Shown here one piece after another: positions 33,129 through 44,900 of a stretch of 64,000 nucleotides of DNA. Under the pieces are notes generated by a model that saw only the letters and a list, made by a program, of their open reading frames with translations, did not search any database and was not told the DNA's origin. The number at the start of each line of letters is the position of its first letter. Within the stretch, counting starts at the first letter, position 1. This DNA is from Lunularia cruciata. Its lineage: Eukaryota > Streptophyta > Marchantiopsida > Lunulariales > Lunulariaceae. The stretch lies in NCBI GenBank assembly GCA_948567375.1, contig OX419761.1, forward strand, positions 48,398,243 through 48,462,242, written 5' to 3'. A program made the translations under genes and the position numbers.

Positions 33129-35457
33129 TTAAGTGCAAATACTAATATGTAACTTTGAGTCTTTGACTACTATACTACTCACAATGTTGATGACTTTGAA
33201 GGACTGCCCCTTCATAGAGTTGCCTTCTACTATAATTGGTGGGAGTGATGAACTACATTTTCCACTAAGGTACCTAACTAATTGATCACTTTGGGCTTGA
33301 TATCTAGCTATTTCTAACAAAAAGGTTTGGAAAGTATCTACAAATTCCTGTTAGAGTGCTCCCTCAATTGTAAGGATAGAAAGTTCATCTTTTCCTCCTT
33401 GTAGCCCTAGTTCTCTAATCTCTAAACTTGGAACTTCCTCTCATGATGATTTTTCTATAATGCTTGATATTTTCCTCCTTCCTTTAGCTTCACAATGAAG
33501 AAATTCTGGGCTTCTTCCATCTAATATAATCATCTTGAGCCAATTTTCTACCATATGTTAGGTCCGAGTATCACACTCTACCTTTTGTGCTTCATGCAAG
33601 AAGATATTCTTTGCCTACTTGGCCTTTGCTTCCTCCAATTTCATAGTCAAGTGATCTAGTTATAGTGCCACCTTATTTCAACTTCTAAGGTGACAACTCA
33701 ATCATGGCTTTCCTTCAATTCATTTTGAGTGCTCTCCAACTCTTGGGCACTTCCCACAAAATTGGTCTTTGGCTTCCTTCTTGCACTACTTGTACTTGAG
33801 TTAGAGTGCTTATAACTCACCTTGTAGCTCTTGGTTCTCCTTGGCTTGGTGCAAGGTTTTTCTCCAATGTGGCACTCCTTCTCTTGAGCTCTTGGTTTTC
33901 CTATAGTAAGGCACTACCTTTTTCACCTCCTCCTTGTATAAGTCATTGGCCTTTGCTACTTCCTCCTTGACCAAGTCTTCTTTGGACTTCCAAGTGTAGA
34001 CTTTCTTGTGCACACTTCAGACAAGTGTGGTGTAGTCCACATTATTAGGACATTCAACTTGGTACTAGGATAACAATACCCCATCAATTGCAATGTAGCT
34101 CTAAATGTATTACAAAGTTAGCCCTCTCTCAAACTAGCAATGGTACTAAAGATGTAACTCCTCCCCAATTATTTTTTGCACCCCTGATGTAGGAACTTGA
34201 ATATCATTATCAATGTCAGCATACTCCTCTTTAGCATGATCAATGATCTGATGATTCTCTTGTTGTAGCACTTTGGCCTTATCATGAACTTCATGCTAGA
34301 GTTCTTAGGCATTTGAGCACTCACTTCAATCTTGGGGCTCTTTGGTGGCTTCTTCCTCTCTGATGGGGCATAATAGTACTGGTTTTGGCACCAAAGCCTC
34401 CTCTCTCATGTCCTCTTCTAGTCTTACAAGACATTCCTCTATTTCTTGGTCTTGCAAGTTTGGGGCAGATTGTGTTTCCTCCCATGTCTCTTACTTCTTC
34501 TCCTTTTTGAAGTGGAGGTTGATGCTTGAAGAGTGAAAGGCTTCTATTCCTCTTCCTCCCTGTCTTCTCTATCTTTTATATCCTAACTTCTACACACATT
34601 TACTATCTGAGTGTTAGCTCTTGGCTTCTTGATTGAGGAAGGTTGCTTCTTTGGATTGGTATTCTTCCTCTAGGCAGCCTTTGGTGCAACTAGTTCTTCA
34701 TCTACAAGCACAAAGAATCATGTCCTAGCAAATTCAGCATCAACAACTTTGCACTTGGTAATCAAAGTTGGTTCTTTAGGTCGGTCATTAAAATAGTCTG
34801 CAAGATAAAAGAGAATGTGGATTTCTTCCTTTCCTCTTTGGTCAAGAGATTGTACCCATTTAGTAATGTATGGAAAATGGAGTGAGGTAGGAAGTAACTT
34901 TGTCTCCCTCAAATTCGTAATTCAGGGTCTTGGCTTGTTGATCAAACATATTTTCCCAATCTATTGGCTTGCTTGAGTACATGTAATCAAAAAATATACC
35001 ATGTTTATTGGTCAAGTATGTAGTTTGTTTGGGTGTAAAGAGTTTCATAGTTGCCTCTACTATGGATCTTCTTCTTCTTTGTAATTAGCTACCCTCCACT
35101 CCTTGTTCTTTGACCTCTTACCACTGAAAGTGGCCTTGATCTTGGCCATCAGCTCCTTGTCAGCAAACTTGGAGTCCAAGGTCATTACTTTTGCAACTCT
35201 TGCATATGAGCCAATACCATGCACCAATGGTCCTTTGTCCAATTTTGTGGTTTACCCCTCATTCTCCTTGGTGTCTTCTCTAGTTTTCTCCTCATCTTGC
35301 ATATCATGGCAAAATCAGTCAATTTCTTGTTTTGGAGCAAGAACTCCAAGTGTTTGCTCTGGATCATTATAGTTCTATAGTGAATTGCACATTTCTTTAC
35401 TACATGATACTTAAGGATGGCCTCTAGAATATTTCTATTTACTCTAGGTTTGGCCAT
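33129..35457 (-). pseudogene. R1 repeat, copy 2: unrecognised protein with coiled coil
   Basis: On the minus strand, broken open frames form one protein-like series. From the N-terminus they include an Arg/Lys-rich start (35457), KGPLVHGIGSYARVAKV, MAKIKATFSGKRSKNKEW (near 35150), KLFTPKQTTYLTNKHGIFF (near 35040) and KWVQSLDQRGKEEIH. A basic Pro/Lys linker follows near 34650, then a Lys/Glu-rich coiled coil (33810-34013), and a tail to 33129 (LLEIARYQAQSDQL). Blocks around 35.0 kb match R1 copy 1. I know no family with this arrangement. Multiple stops show decay. It may be the structural or accessory protein of an unknown mobile element. Confidence 0.55.
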
Positions 35458-36498
35458 TATGGTTTTGGATGGTAGGAAGAATGCAAAGGTTGTAGTTGGA
35501 TCTACTTTGAGTATTGTGCATCACTTCAAGTGCTAAGAATCACTTTGAGTGTTACCTCAATCAAAATGCAATAGAGTCTCTTTCAATTCTTGGCAAAGTG
35601 CAGATTATACTCAATCAGCTATACATGCAAATGACTCTCTAAAAGGTGCAGTTGTTGGCTAAACTCCTCAATTTATAGCCCAGATTCTTGGTTGTTCTTT
35701 TGCAGTTTGGCAGTTAAGAAGCATGTGAGCACATGCAATCCACACATGCAAAGGCAAATGCATGTCTTCCATGCATAGGTGTCACTCTTCTTGCATGAAA
35801 TATATTCTCCACCAATAATTTCCTATGCTCTAAGCTTGCCCAATGAGTGCTAATGGTTATCTTTTTTGTAATGACCCTTGGCACCAAATCCTAATTGAGT
35901 TGGATGTGCATTCAGATCATGTGGTGCTTGTGTACAAGTATCAATAGGGTACTTAACACTTGAGCATGTAAATACCTGACCAATAAGCAGTCCTACAAGC
36001 ACTTGGAATTACCCTTACATCCCTTTGAATGTTACTCATCCCACAAGCACTCAAGATTATCTTACATCCCTCTACGTGTTGCTCATCCCAACTTGTGACT
36101 TTGCTGCAAATGCCACCTCTTTTTGGGGCAATTCCTTTAGTAACTAATGATCTTCATGGTCTTTCTCTATCACTTAAGCATGATTTGATCAACAAAAGTA
36201 AATTTTGAAGAAATGGGAGCACCACATGACCCTCTCTATATCTATCTTGGTCCCTAAATGCACTACCAACTCTATAGGGTATCTCTTAGTCTCATCATGA
36301 AGGAAGGTCCTCACATCCTCATAATCCACTCTAGCTTAGTCCTTATCTCCTCCAGAGTCCTCCCCGTCTTGGCCAACTCACCATGGATCCTCTCTAAAGA
36401 CTCCATAGTAGCTCTAAACTCTAGGCTGTAAAATGTCTCTTGAATGCAATATGTCTCATCTGTCCACTCTATGTATATCACAAGTCTATCTAACTAAA
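35458..36498. other. Unassigned sequence, no gene seen
   Basis: Repetitive phrases (CACAAGCACT, CTTACATCCCT, TACTCATCCCA) recur near 35990-36090. No continuous frame is supported. Confidence 0.4.
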
Positions 36499-36770
36499 CC
36501 AATCTCTTGATTCTAGTACTCTCTTCAATCCTAAAACTCATTTCCTTCTCTATCACTAGCTTATCTAACTTTGCCAATCTCCATACTTTAGTACTCTCCT
36601 TAATCCTAAACTAGACTCCTCCTTTATCACTAGTCTATCTAAATTTACCAATTTGTGTGCTCTATTACTCTCTTCAATCTTGAAATACATCTTCTTCTCT
36701 ACAACTAGCCTATTTAACTCTACCAACCTCTCTACCCTAATGCACTCTAAACTAAAGTCACTCATTAGTT
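36499..36770 (-). repeat. 75-bp tandem repeat, about four units, coding-like on the minus strand
   Basis: Units start near 36499, 36574, 36648 and 36723, each opening CCAA(T/C)CTC-like and containing CTAGTxTATCTAA. The period is 75 bp (25 codons), and the minus strand translates to repeated R-L-V-x-L-(D/N)-R-L-V-(V/I)-x-(E/K)-(E/K) blocks inside a 66-codon frame, so the period respects the reading frame. A partial extra unit precedes the array. Confidence 0.7.
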
Positions 36771-39188
36771 CAACCTCATCTCATATTCCCACTCCATAAA
36801 TTGTATAGAACTCTCTCCCTCTCTCTTTGTACTCCACCATGAGGATGCTACTCATCACACACTAATCTAACTACCAGAAATGTCTCTAAGTCACACTTTT
36901 CTCTCATATCATGTAATGGGTCCTCTAGAGGGTCAGCATGGAGACTCAATACTCCACAAGCAAAGACAAGGTCAACATAGGGATGATGACATGTGCACAA
37001 ACCCTTTACAATATCAAACCAATTATAAGAATTAATCAAACAAAAGACTAAGATAAAAGCAATCATTATCATAAACTTATCTTTTATTATGATAGATAGA
37101 AGTCTACTATAAGAAAATACATAGTTTCATAAGGTTTTAAGCCACTAATATCTCATTTACCCTCCTTGACATGCTTCTCATCTTGGTCTTCTCCTTGTGC
37201 CTCCCCTCACTAATGGATGTTGACTTCCTCATCTTCCACTCTTGTGCTCTTGTATGTCACCTTGTCCTCACATATGTACCCTCTCTCCATAAACAAATGT
37301 GTGAGAAATTGGCCTAAGTGTATCTCATTGAAGTGACATCCATCAAGATGGTGAAGATGCCTATGTATTACATCCAACTTCACCTCAACAACTTGAAGTA
37401 TTATCTTTGCTCAATCATAATCTTCTAAAAATGATCGTGCCATCTTAGTCTTCACCACCAAAATAATATTCCCATGTACCACCTTTGGCTTTCTAGTCAA
37501 GATGAGAAGGGAACATGTCATTTGGAAAATAGCTTAAAGGTTAGCTATGCACACTGCCTAGCCAAATATTTCACTGCAATTCTATCTTTCACTGAGAACC
37601 AATCCTTCACCAAATTTTGAGGAACCATTACACTCCTCCTTGTTCCCCCCCCCCCCCCCCTCTCCCTTGACAAACAAAATTCTTCTCATATCAATCTCAT
37701 CCTAAGAGTGAGCACTCTCTCCCAAACTCTTCTAGCGTGAGTATGTCAATCCCAACCAGTCATAAACTTGTACATGATGCAATCTAGATAAGTGAAAAAA
37801 AACAATAAATCATTCATAAGTGAGGTAATGGAATGAATCATTCATGCATATGTAAGATAATGGAATCTAGATAAGCGAAAAGACAATCAATCATCCATAA
37901 GTAAGGTAAGGTAAAGTAAGGTAAAGCACACACTTCAATGAACATGTTCATCTATAAACATCGTAGATGTGCAAGAGATTTTGAATGGATATGAGAAGAC
38001 CTTAAGTGCTCTCAACTAAACATTGCACATTGATAAGTCACACCAATCACCAAAATGATTGAAGTACCTAATAGGTTACAGTTACAATTGCTTGCAAAGG
38101 CAATGTGATGAGTATCTTTGCTTTTGACTCACTAGTCTAAAACTTAAACAAATAGCTTGCTTTTACAAGCTATTTGTGCAAGCAATGTGATGATTATCTT
38201 GGCTGTAGTTTATATTTAGTTCAGCCTTATCAAAGGATTCTAGATGTCAAATTTATCCTCTTGGATTGAGCTTTTGCTCTTGAAGGTTCATTGCAAGTTC
38301 TTGTTTATACATAAATTAGTTGTAAGTAGATATAAGAGCACAATCAAATGTTAATATATGATGTTAGCATATGTCAATACAATGATGATAATGCCAAGCT
38401 TGCTCTTTGTATTGGACTAGATGACTTATTCATACTCTCAAAAAGATTCATAGATTAATACTCACAAACTATAATACATAACTAGTTAGTTGATACAAAA
38501 GTTGTTATCTTTGTACCAAGATGAAACCTTATACATCAATGTCTTTGCCTTGATATTGTTCTACATGTGCAATTTTGTGTCTGATGATGCATAAAGGGCT
38601 GATTGTTTAAATAGAGTTCAAGTTGTGATCTAGATATAACTAGAAGGATTCTTTGGCGGTTATTAGATCCTTTGCTATGAAGTTTAGTGTGCTCAATCTT
38701 TATTCATGTCTAGCAACAAGACTCTGTATTCTAGATCTAAGATAGTGCTCTATGTGGGAGAAAGAAAGAGAAACTAGTCTAACTTACAAGTCTTAAACTA
38801 AGAGAGTCCTCTTCATGAGAAAGAAAGAGAAACTAAGGTCTAACAAGCAAGACCCATGATATGCACATACTACACGCTATGTGTGAGCCATATGGGTTTT
38901 GGAGGTTACGGTTTTGGGTTTGTGTTGCCTATGTGGGGAACAATCAATTCAAGAATTTGAGCAATTCATCAAAACTTTCAACATTTCATCAACTTTCATT
39001 GTTCATCAAATTTGGAAAATTAGTAATGAGTAATGCTTTATGGACTTGTTGGGATTGAGGATTCTGGATAGCGCTGGAAATTTTTTAGGCCCATGGTGTT
39101 GAGATTGATTTCTTGAACTCCTTCAACTGCACTTTTAATTTGGTGTTTGTACATCCAGCACCACCTAACATAGGTCATATAATCTGCA
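36771..39188. other. Unassigned sequence with small duplications
   Basis: Short minus-strand frames near 36848-37500 show no known domain. There is a run of 16 C at 37645-37660. An imperfect duplication of about 80 bp (GATAAG(T/C)GAAAA...) occurs near 37785 and 37865. An inverted repeat (AAATAGCTTG / CAAGCTATTT) lies near 38150-38176. A block of about 60 bp (GAGAAAGAAAGAGAAACTA-like) is duplicated near 38757 and 38818. Confidence 0.4.
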
Positions 39189-40153
39189 TGTTGTCCCAAC
39201 AAAGCAGGTACTAAGGGCATTATAGACTACATGCAAATTGGTGTTGTGGGTGTATTGCTATGGGACTTCAACTATGGGATCTTCTTTATGGGACAAACAG
39301 GAGAATGGGCAAGAACACTTTGTGCATGTAGAATAGTAAGACAAGAGTTGGTAGGCCATGAATGCAAAGATAGCATGCTGACGTACTTAAGTAAGATAGT
39401 CTAGATTAGAATCAAGGATTAGGAGCCAATCCGCATTGATGGTATTGCATTAGAAGGAGATGGCCATTGCAAAGGAAGGATTAAGAAGGAGAAAAAAATA
39501 ATTTTAGGGTTTGATTCCAAGTATAAGAGGGAGCTTAGTCCATTATAGAGTGTTGGTTAACTTAGAAATGATGGTAGGCATTAGTTTTGGGAGTCCTAAA
39601 TCAATCAAGAGCCGCTTCATAGATAATAAGGAGTAAGACTTGGACTAAGAAAGGAGGAGCCAATTTCCATAAGGACAATCCTTGCAAGGCATGACAAGAA
39701 ACTATCTTTTTTTGTAAAGTGACAACTCGCATCTAGGGGTTATAAAGCTTAAGTGCCTTGTCTAATGGGCTCTTAGAGTCCCACATGGATCACTGCTAGA
39801 TTTGGTGGATGAATGTAAACTTGTATGACTAGATGTTTTGATTGATCCTTGCTAACCTATAATTCTACTATGGGATGTCTTGTAGTCTTTTGGTAAGCAT
39901 GAGGATTGGTAGTAGATAATGACAACAAAGAAGGCTGATTGGCTCTCAAGGGTGCTAGACCTATGAGTCATCTCCATGGTTAAGTGTTCTACAATAGATC
40001 TGGTCCCACAATATGGCTACATGCACTATAAGAAACTTGCCCATAGTTCCTCCCCAAGCTTGGTAAGGGCCAACTACGTAAGGGCTATCCTGTAATTCCC
40101 TTGTCCCGTAGTGCCTCATATAAAAACTACATGATAGGTCCCACCCGCCAACA
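39189..40153 (+). repeat. 5' LTR of the Athila/Tat-like element (965 bp)
   Basis: It starts TGTTGTCCCAACAAAG and ends CACCCGCCAACA. The partner is 47375-48312. TATAAGAG at 39522-39529 aligns with TATAAAAG in the 3' LTR and is the likely core promoter. Confidence 0.85.
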
Positions 40154-40175
40154 ATTTTGGTGCAATTACTAGAGG
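40154..40175 (+). other. Possible degenerate primer binding site
   Basis: After the 5' LTR the sequence reads ATTTTGGTGCAATTACTAG. Athila elements use a tRNA-Asp site of the form TGGCGCCGTTGCCGGGG; several differences are C-to-T or G-to-A, but not all, and one base is inserted. The assignment rests on position and resemblance and is tentative. Confidence 0.35.
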
Positions 40176-40680
40176 ACTGCCTTCTACAACCCACATTTGT
40201 TGTTATTCATTAGCATCCCATGCAGATGTGGCTATTTTTTTTTGTGAGAAGTATTACCTCTCGTGTTAAGTATGATACTTGATTTTTGATTACGAGAAGC
40301 ATTACTTCTTACATCTACAAGTGCTACTATCTTTGGTTTAGGGAACACATTACCTCTTCGCCCATCAAAAACTGCAAGTGGGACACAAAGAGAAGTACTA
40401 CATCGTATCTAAGGAAATACTATTACTTTCAATCAAGAAGACCCATTACCTTCCAACTCAACAAAGAAGACACTTTGTGATTAGAGAGAAACATCACCTC
40501 CAAAGTTTACCAACAACATTGCAAACTCCTAACTTTGAGCTATATTTAGTTGATGGCAAGTACTTTTGTCCAAGGGATCCCCTCTACTTCCACATCATAA
40601 CCCATAGCACTTGCAACTCCAATCTTGAGACCTTTAGTTCTAGCAGCCCTAACTATGATGATTTTGACCTTGGGGGATAG

Positions 40681-41954
40681 AAACAATTGCCAAAAAATTG
40701 ACATACCAACAATTTTGGGGGACATTTCCCTAGTGAGACAACCACACTAAAGGTTGACCTTGTTGGCTCTTGGTGGAAATCTATCTCTTAGGATGCCAAT
40801 AGTTACACCCGCATGTGTGATGCTTGTGAATGCATGGGTAAACCCTTATCTAGGTACCATATGCACTTCCATTTGGTCTTAGCCACTCAACCATTTCAAA
40901 AAGGAGGAATCAATTTCGTAGGACCTATCAATCTCATAGCCTATTAAAAGAAGCACTATTACATCATTATTGCAATTGATTATATCACCAAGTGGGCAAG
41001 AGTTGAGTCCTTCATCAACAATTTTGCCATGATCACCTTTCAATTTCTGCATAAAACTATTATATCCAGATTTGGTGTTCCCTTGTCCATTGTCATGGAC
41101 AATGGGTCACACTCATCAACAATATATATATATATATATATATTCATATATTCATATATATAATGCAAAAAAAAATTTATCTAGATTTGGTGTTCCCTTG
41201 TCCATTGTCATGGATAATGGGTCACACTTCATCTACAATGGTGTATGGAACTTGACAGCCACTTGCAAGATTCATCACTATTGCTCTACCGCTTATCACC
41301 CACAAGAAAATAGTCAAGTTGAACAAATCAATGATATACTACTAACCATCCTCAAGAAAATTATGAGTTTAAACCCAACCAATTAAGACAAAAAAAACTT
41401 GTAGGCGTGTTATGGGCTTATCATACCACAATCAAGCTCACAACATGCTTCACTCCCTTCCAACTTGTCTACATACAAGAGGTAAGTTTGTGCATTGAGT
41501 TCTTGACCCCATTGCTTAGGGTACTTAAGAGCAAATCAATTGGGACAACTCAGTTTGAAGAGGGGGAGATCATAGAGGAACAAGGATTTGCACTACATAA
41601 CCTATCAAAAAACATCTTTGGTCCCTATACATAATATATATAACTTAGGCTGGGCATAAGATCTACTTTGACTCCAAAACCAAAGAAGTTCTACTCTAAA
41701 AAAAGATCTAGTTCTAAAATTCAACAACAAAGTGGGCAGATTTCCTAGCAAATTTGCAAAAAAATTGGCTAGGTCCTTATACATTACATCAATTTTTTGA
41801 CAATGGATCAATACAATTGGAGATACTAGATGGAGAAAATTTGGAATCTTGTACTAATGGCACAAAGTGCAGAACTTACAACCTGCACTTCATTACATTG
41901 TGGGGCAAGGAAAAAAGGATCCCACAAGAAACCCATTTTTTGCTTGTCACATAA
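40681..41954 (+). pseudogene. Integrase of the Athila/Tat-like element
   Basis: The zinc domain retains CDACECMGKP near 40825. The core shows all three catalytic acids: Asp in IAIDYITKW (about 40975), Asp in SIVMDNGSHF (about 41205), and Glu in PQENSQVEQIND (about 41310). It continues with LWAYHTTIKLTTCFTPFQLVY (41410) and a GPY-type module, KNWLGPYTL...DNGSIQLEILDG (41757 on). A duplicated 50-60 bp coding segment flanking a TA microsatellite (41063-41240) and stops at 40780 and 40950 break the frame. Catalytic residues survive although the gene is dead. Confidence 0.85.
41063..41240 (+). repeat. Duplicated integrase segment flanking a (TA)n microsatellite
   Basis: AGATTTGGTGTTCCCTTGTC and the following 30 bases occur at about 41068 and again at 41183, a 115-bp offset. 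Between them lie a TATATA run (41122-41165) and a poly-A stretch. The second copy is in frame with the rest of integrase. Confidence 0.88.
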
Positions 41955-44900
41955 GAGAACGGTGCAAGACATGATTGCAAGGCCACCATTATGATGAAGG
42001 ACTTCCATTGCAAGAGATCCCTTCTTTGAGATTTGAAGTACTTATGACACTATTGTAGGACCAATTGCATGCAAGTTTGCATTGTGAGGTGCTCCTACAC
42101 AAACTAGTAACCTAGGAAAAGGAATTGACACTAAGCTATAGGAATCTTCAAAGCTCCATATCAATTAAAGGATGCACCACTTTATATTCAAGAGCAAAAC
42201 GGCACCACACAAAGGATGATTTGTTTCTAATGCCCAAATGACACAAAATCATGACTATTGCTATCCATTCACAAAAAAAATGCTAGAATCATCAAAAATG
42301 TTTCAAACCAACGTAAGACACACAAAAAATGAATTCCTTGCAAGAAAGTAGAAAATTTCCAAGAGGCAATCTTGTTCCTATAAATACCTGGGAGGATTTT
42401 GTGCACTCTTTACTTTACAAACCAAAAGTTGTGATACTTACAAAAAGTAGCTTTGACAAGAGCTATGACACTTCATTATTAGGAAGCAATTACAAGCAAA
42501 CAGACCTAGTTGTGCCAAGAATTTCAAGAAATTAGCAAGAAACTCATATTGTTATGCAAGACATATAGTGCTTAACTACCAAAGTGATTGCATGAGCAAT
42601 CTTGGACAGGTTAGATCAAACAGGTTAAGGAGCTATCGTCCCAACAATATGAGAATTTTATCAAGAAGTGGAGGGTTATTGAGTTGACAAGGTTTTACCA
42701 ACGTCAAGTTTGTAGGAAGCCTTTCAAAGAGTTGGAAAAGTAGGCCAAACATATTGACATGATAATCCCCACAAGTAGCCAAGAACTCCTACCTAAAGAA
42801 AGATCCATGGCACCTATTTATATACAAGTAGGCCACTTATGCTACTTCAGCAATGTGGATGCAAAAACAAGGAGGAACATGGAACCACTCGGGCTATGGA
42901 TTCTACCTCCCATTTGACAAGGAGCCCAATAGATTACATAGGATGGTAGAGGGAATCTAAGTGGATTTGCCAATGATTCACTTTCTGATTCTTGTAGCTA
43001 ATCTAGAGCAAAAACCATTTCTCGTTATAGAGGAAATGATTTGCAAGGTGTTTTCCTTGCCTAAGAAGTTAGTTGATGTCCCTTTAGCTTGGAAGGAATT
43101 TCAGTTTAGCTCATACCTCTTACCTAGGCTTTTCCTTTTCAAGCCATCCAATAATATGTCAAGACCCATGCACAAGAATGGGATCCCATGGCGATAGTAA
43201 CATACCCGCCATTGTATTTTGCAACAAAGAACTTCCACTTGTAGATTGGAGGTTAGGGGAATGTTTCATATTAAACCCATCTCTAGCAAATGCTATTATC
43301 AAAAGCATAGTTCCATGGGGAGGAGTTAGATTAGGTCTTGTAATCTTAAAACTATGAGAATGTTATGTGGGGTTTAAGAGGACAATGCACACAGAGAAAA
43401 CAAAAGGTGAAAGCCTTTCACAATGAGTCTTTTTTATATAGCCATTGTAGAACTTTTGTCTTTGGGAGCCCCTAAGCTAAAGGATAATTTGGTTAAACAG
43501 GTAGCTCTAACATTGCAAATGCAGATTTTCAAGAAAAGCTACTAAGGATGACCAAGTGGATAGGGAAGCAATACATGAGACCGCATGTAACATCACAATT
43601 GGTCTTATACTTCACCAATTGGACCAAGAAAGAGTGGGAGTATATCCTAAGATTACAAATGAGCATAATTCCAAGATCCCAAGAGATTGAGCTATGGGAG
43701 CCCATAATGACTAAGGCAAGGGCAATAAAAAAAACCATGATCTTGGAGAAGGGAGTCATTGTCTCATCAATCCCAATTAAGGAAAAGAGGTGAAGGTAAT
43801 CTGTAGGAAACCAATGATAGTGAGCAAGCTGGCTCCCTTGAAAATGAGAGGCTCAATATCAAAGGAGAAAGGGGCTACTAGAGAAAAGGCACCCAACACA
43901 CAGATCTCATCAACATAAAAAATGTATCTCGTGGACCTTGAAACAATCTAGTGCTCTTATTGAAGCCAAGGAGAACTTTTGGTAAATCTCCCCGGAAAAT
44001 ATGGAGATCAAGAGGCAAGTCTAATGTTGATGGTGCAAGACCGCCCAAAGTTCTTGGAACTAAAACCTACCTCACCCACAACAGCATCAAGGAAAGGCTA
44101 TTTTATGTATCAAAGAACATCCCACCTCTCAAAATCCAAGGACAAATGGCAGCCTAAGTATCAACAAAAGCCAATGTATTGGCCAAGCACTTACGGGAAG
44201 CCAATCTTGCAATCATCATAGATCAAGGGTGTTTGCCTTCATGTTAGACACTATGGTGCATAACTTGGTGTCTAAGGAAGAATTCCCACAATGGGTAAAT
44301 AATCCAAGCAAGAAATAGAAGCATGGTCTAAATTTATGCTAATAGAGATAGATGCAAGACATTAGCCCGCACCCATATTATTGAGTTGCGGCAAGAGCTA
44401 GAAGAACTTGCCAAGGAGAACAACTGCAAAATATGGGAAGTAGAGACCATCTAAGATGCAAAGGCAATGACTATATAATCATAGTTCAAACTCCTACATA
44501 ACAATTTAGTAGAAGCTTTATGGACAGCCAAAAGATAAAGGAGAACTTTGTGAGCTCTAAGTCCAAATATCCCATGAGAAAGAGGACTTCAACATCAAGA
44601 TATGGGAGTTAGGAGAAGCTATTGATGCTTCCCATAAAGAAATGGTAGAGTTGAAGGTAGTATGTTTTGCATTAAAAGTAGAAATTGCAACTCTAAAGAA
44701 GGAGAAGATCCTTGCACAAGAGGTCCAAGATGCTCCAAAGAGAGAGTTGGCTTCATTGTATTTGACCATTAATGGTCTAGTGGCAAAGAAAACCGGGTAC
44801 CAAATTGATCTCCTACTACAATGAGAAGAGGATGGAAGAACAAGTTGAGGTCAAAATACAACAAAAAATCTTGGAAACAACCTCACCATTCAAAATTGGA

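Noticed and set aside
37645..37660. Run of 16 consecutive C
   Set aside because: Homopolymers of this size are common sequencing or slippage products; no function can be inferred.
41116..41170. Tyr/Ile-rich peptide encoded by the TA microsatellite
   Set aside because: It is simple-sequence translation inside a broken integrase, not a gene.
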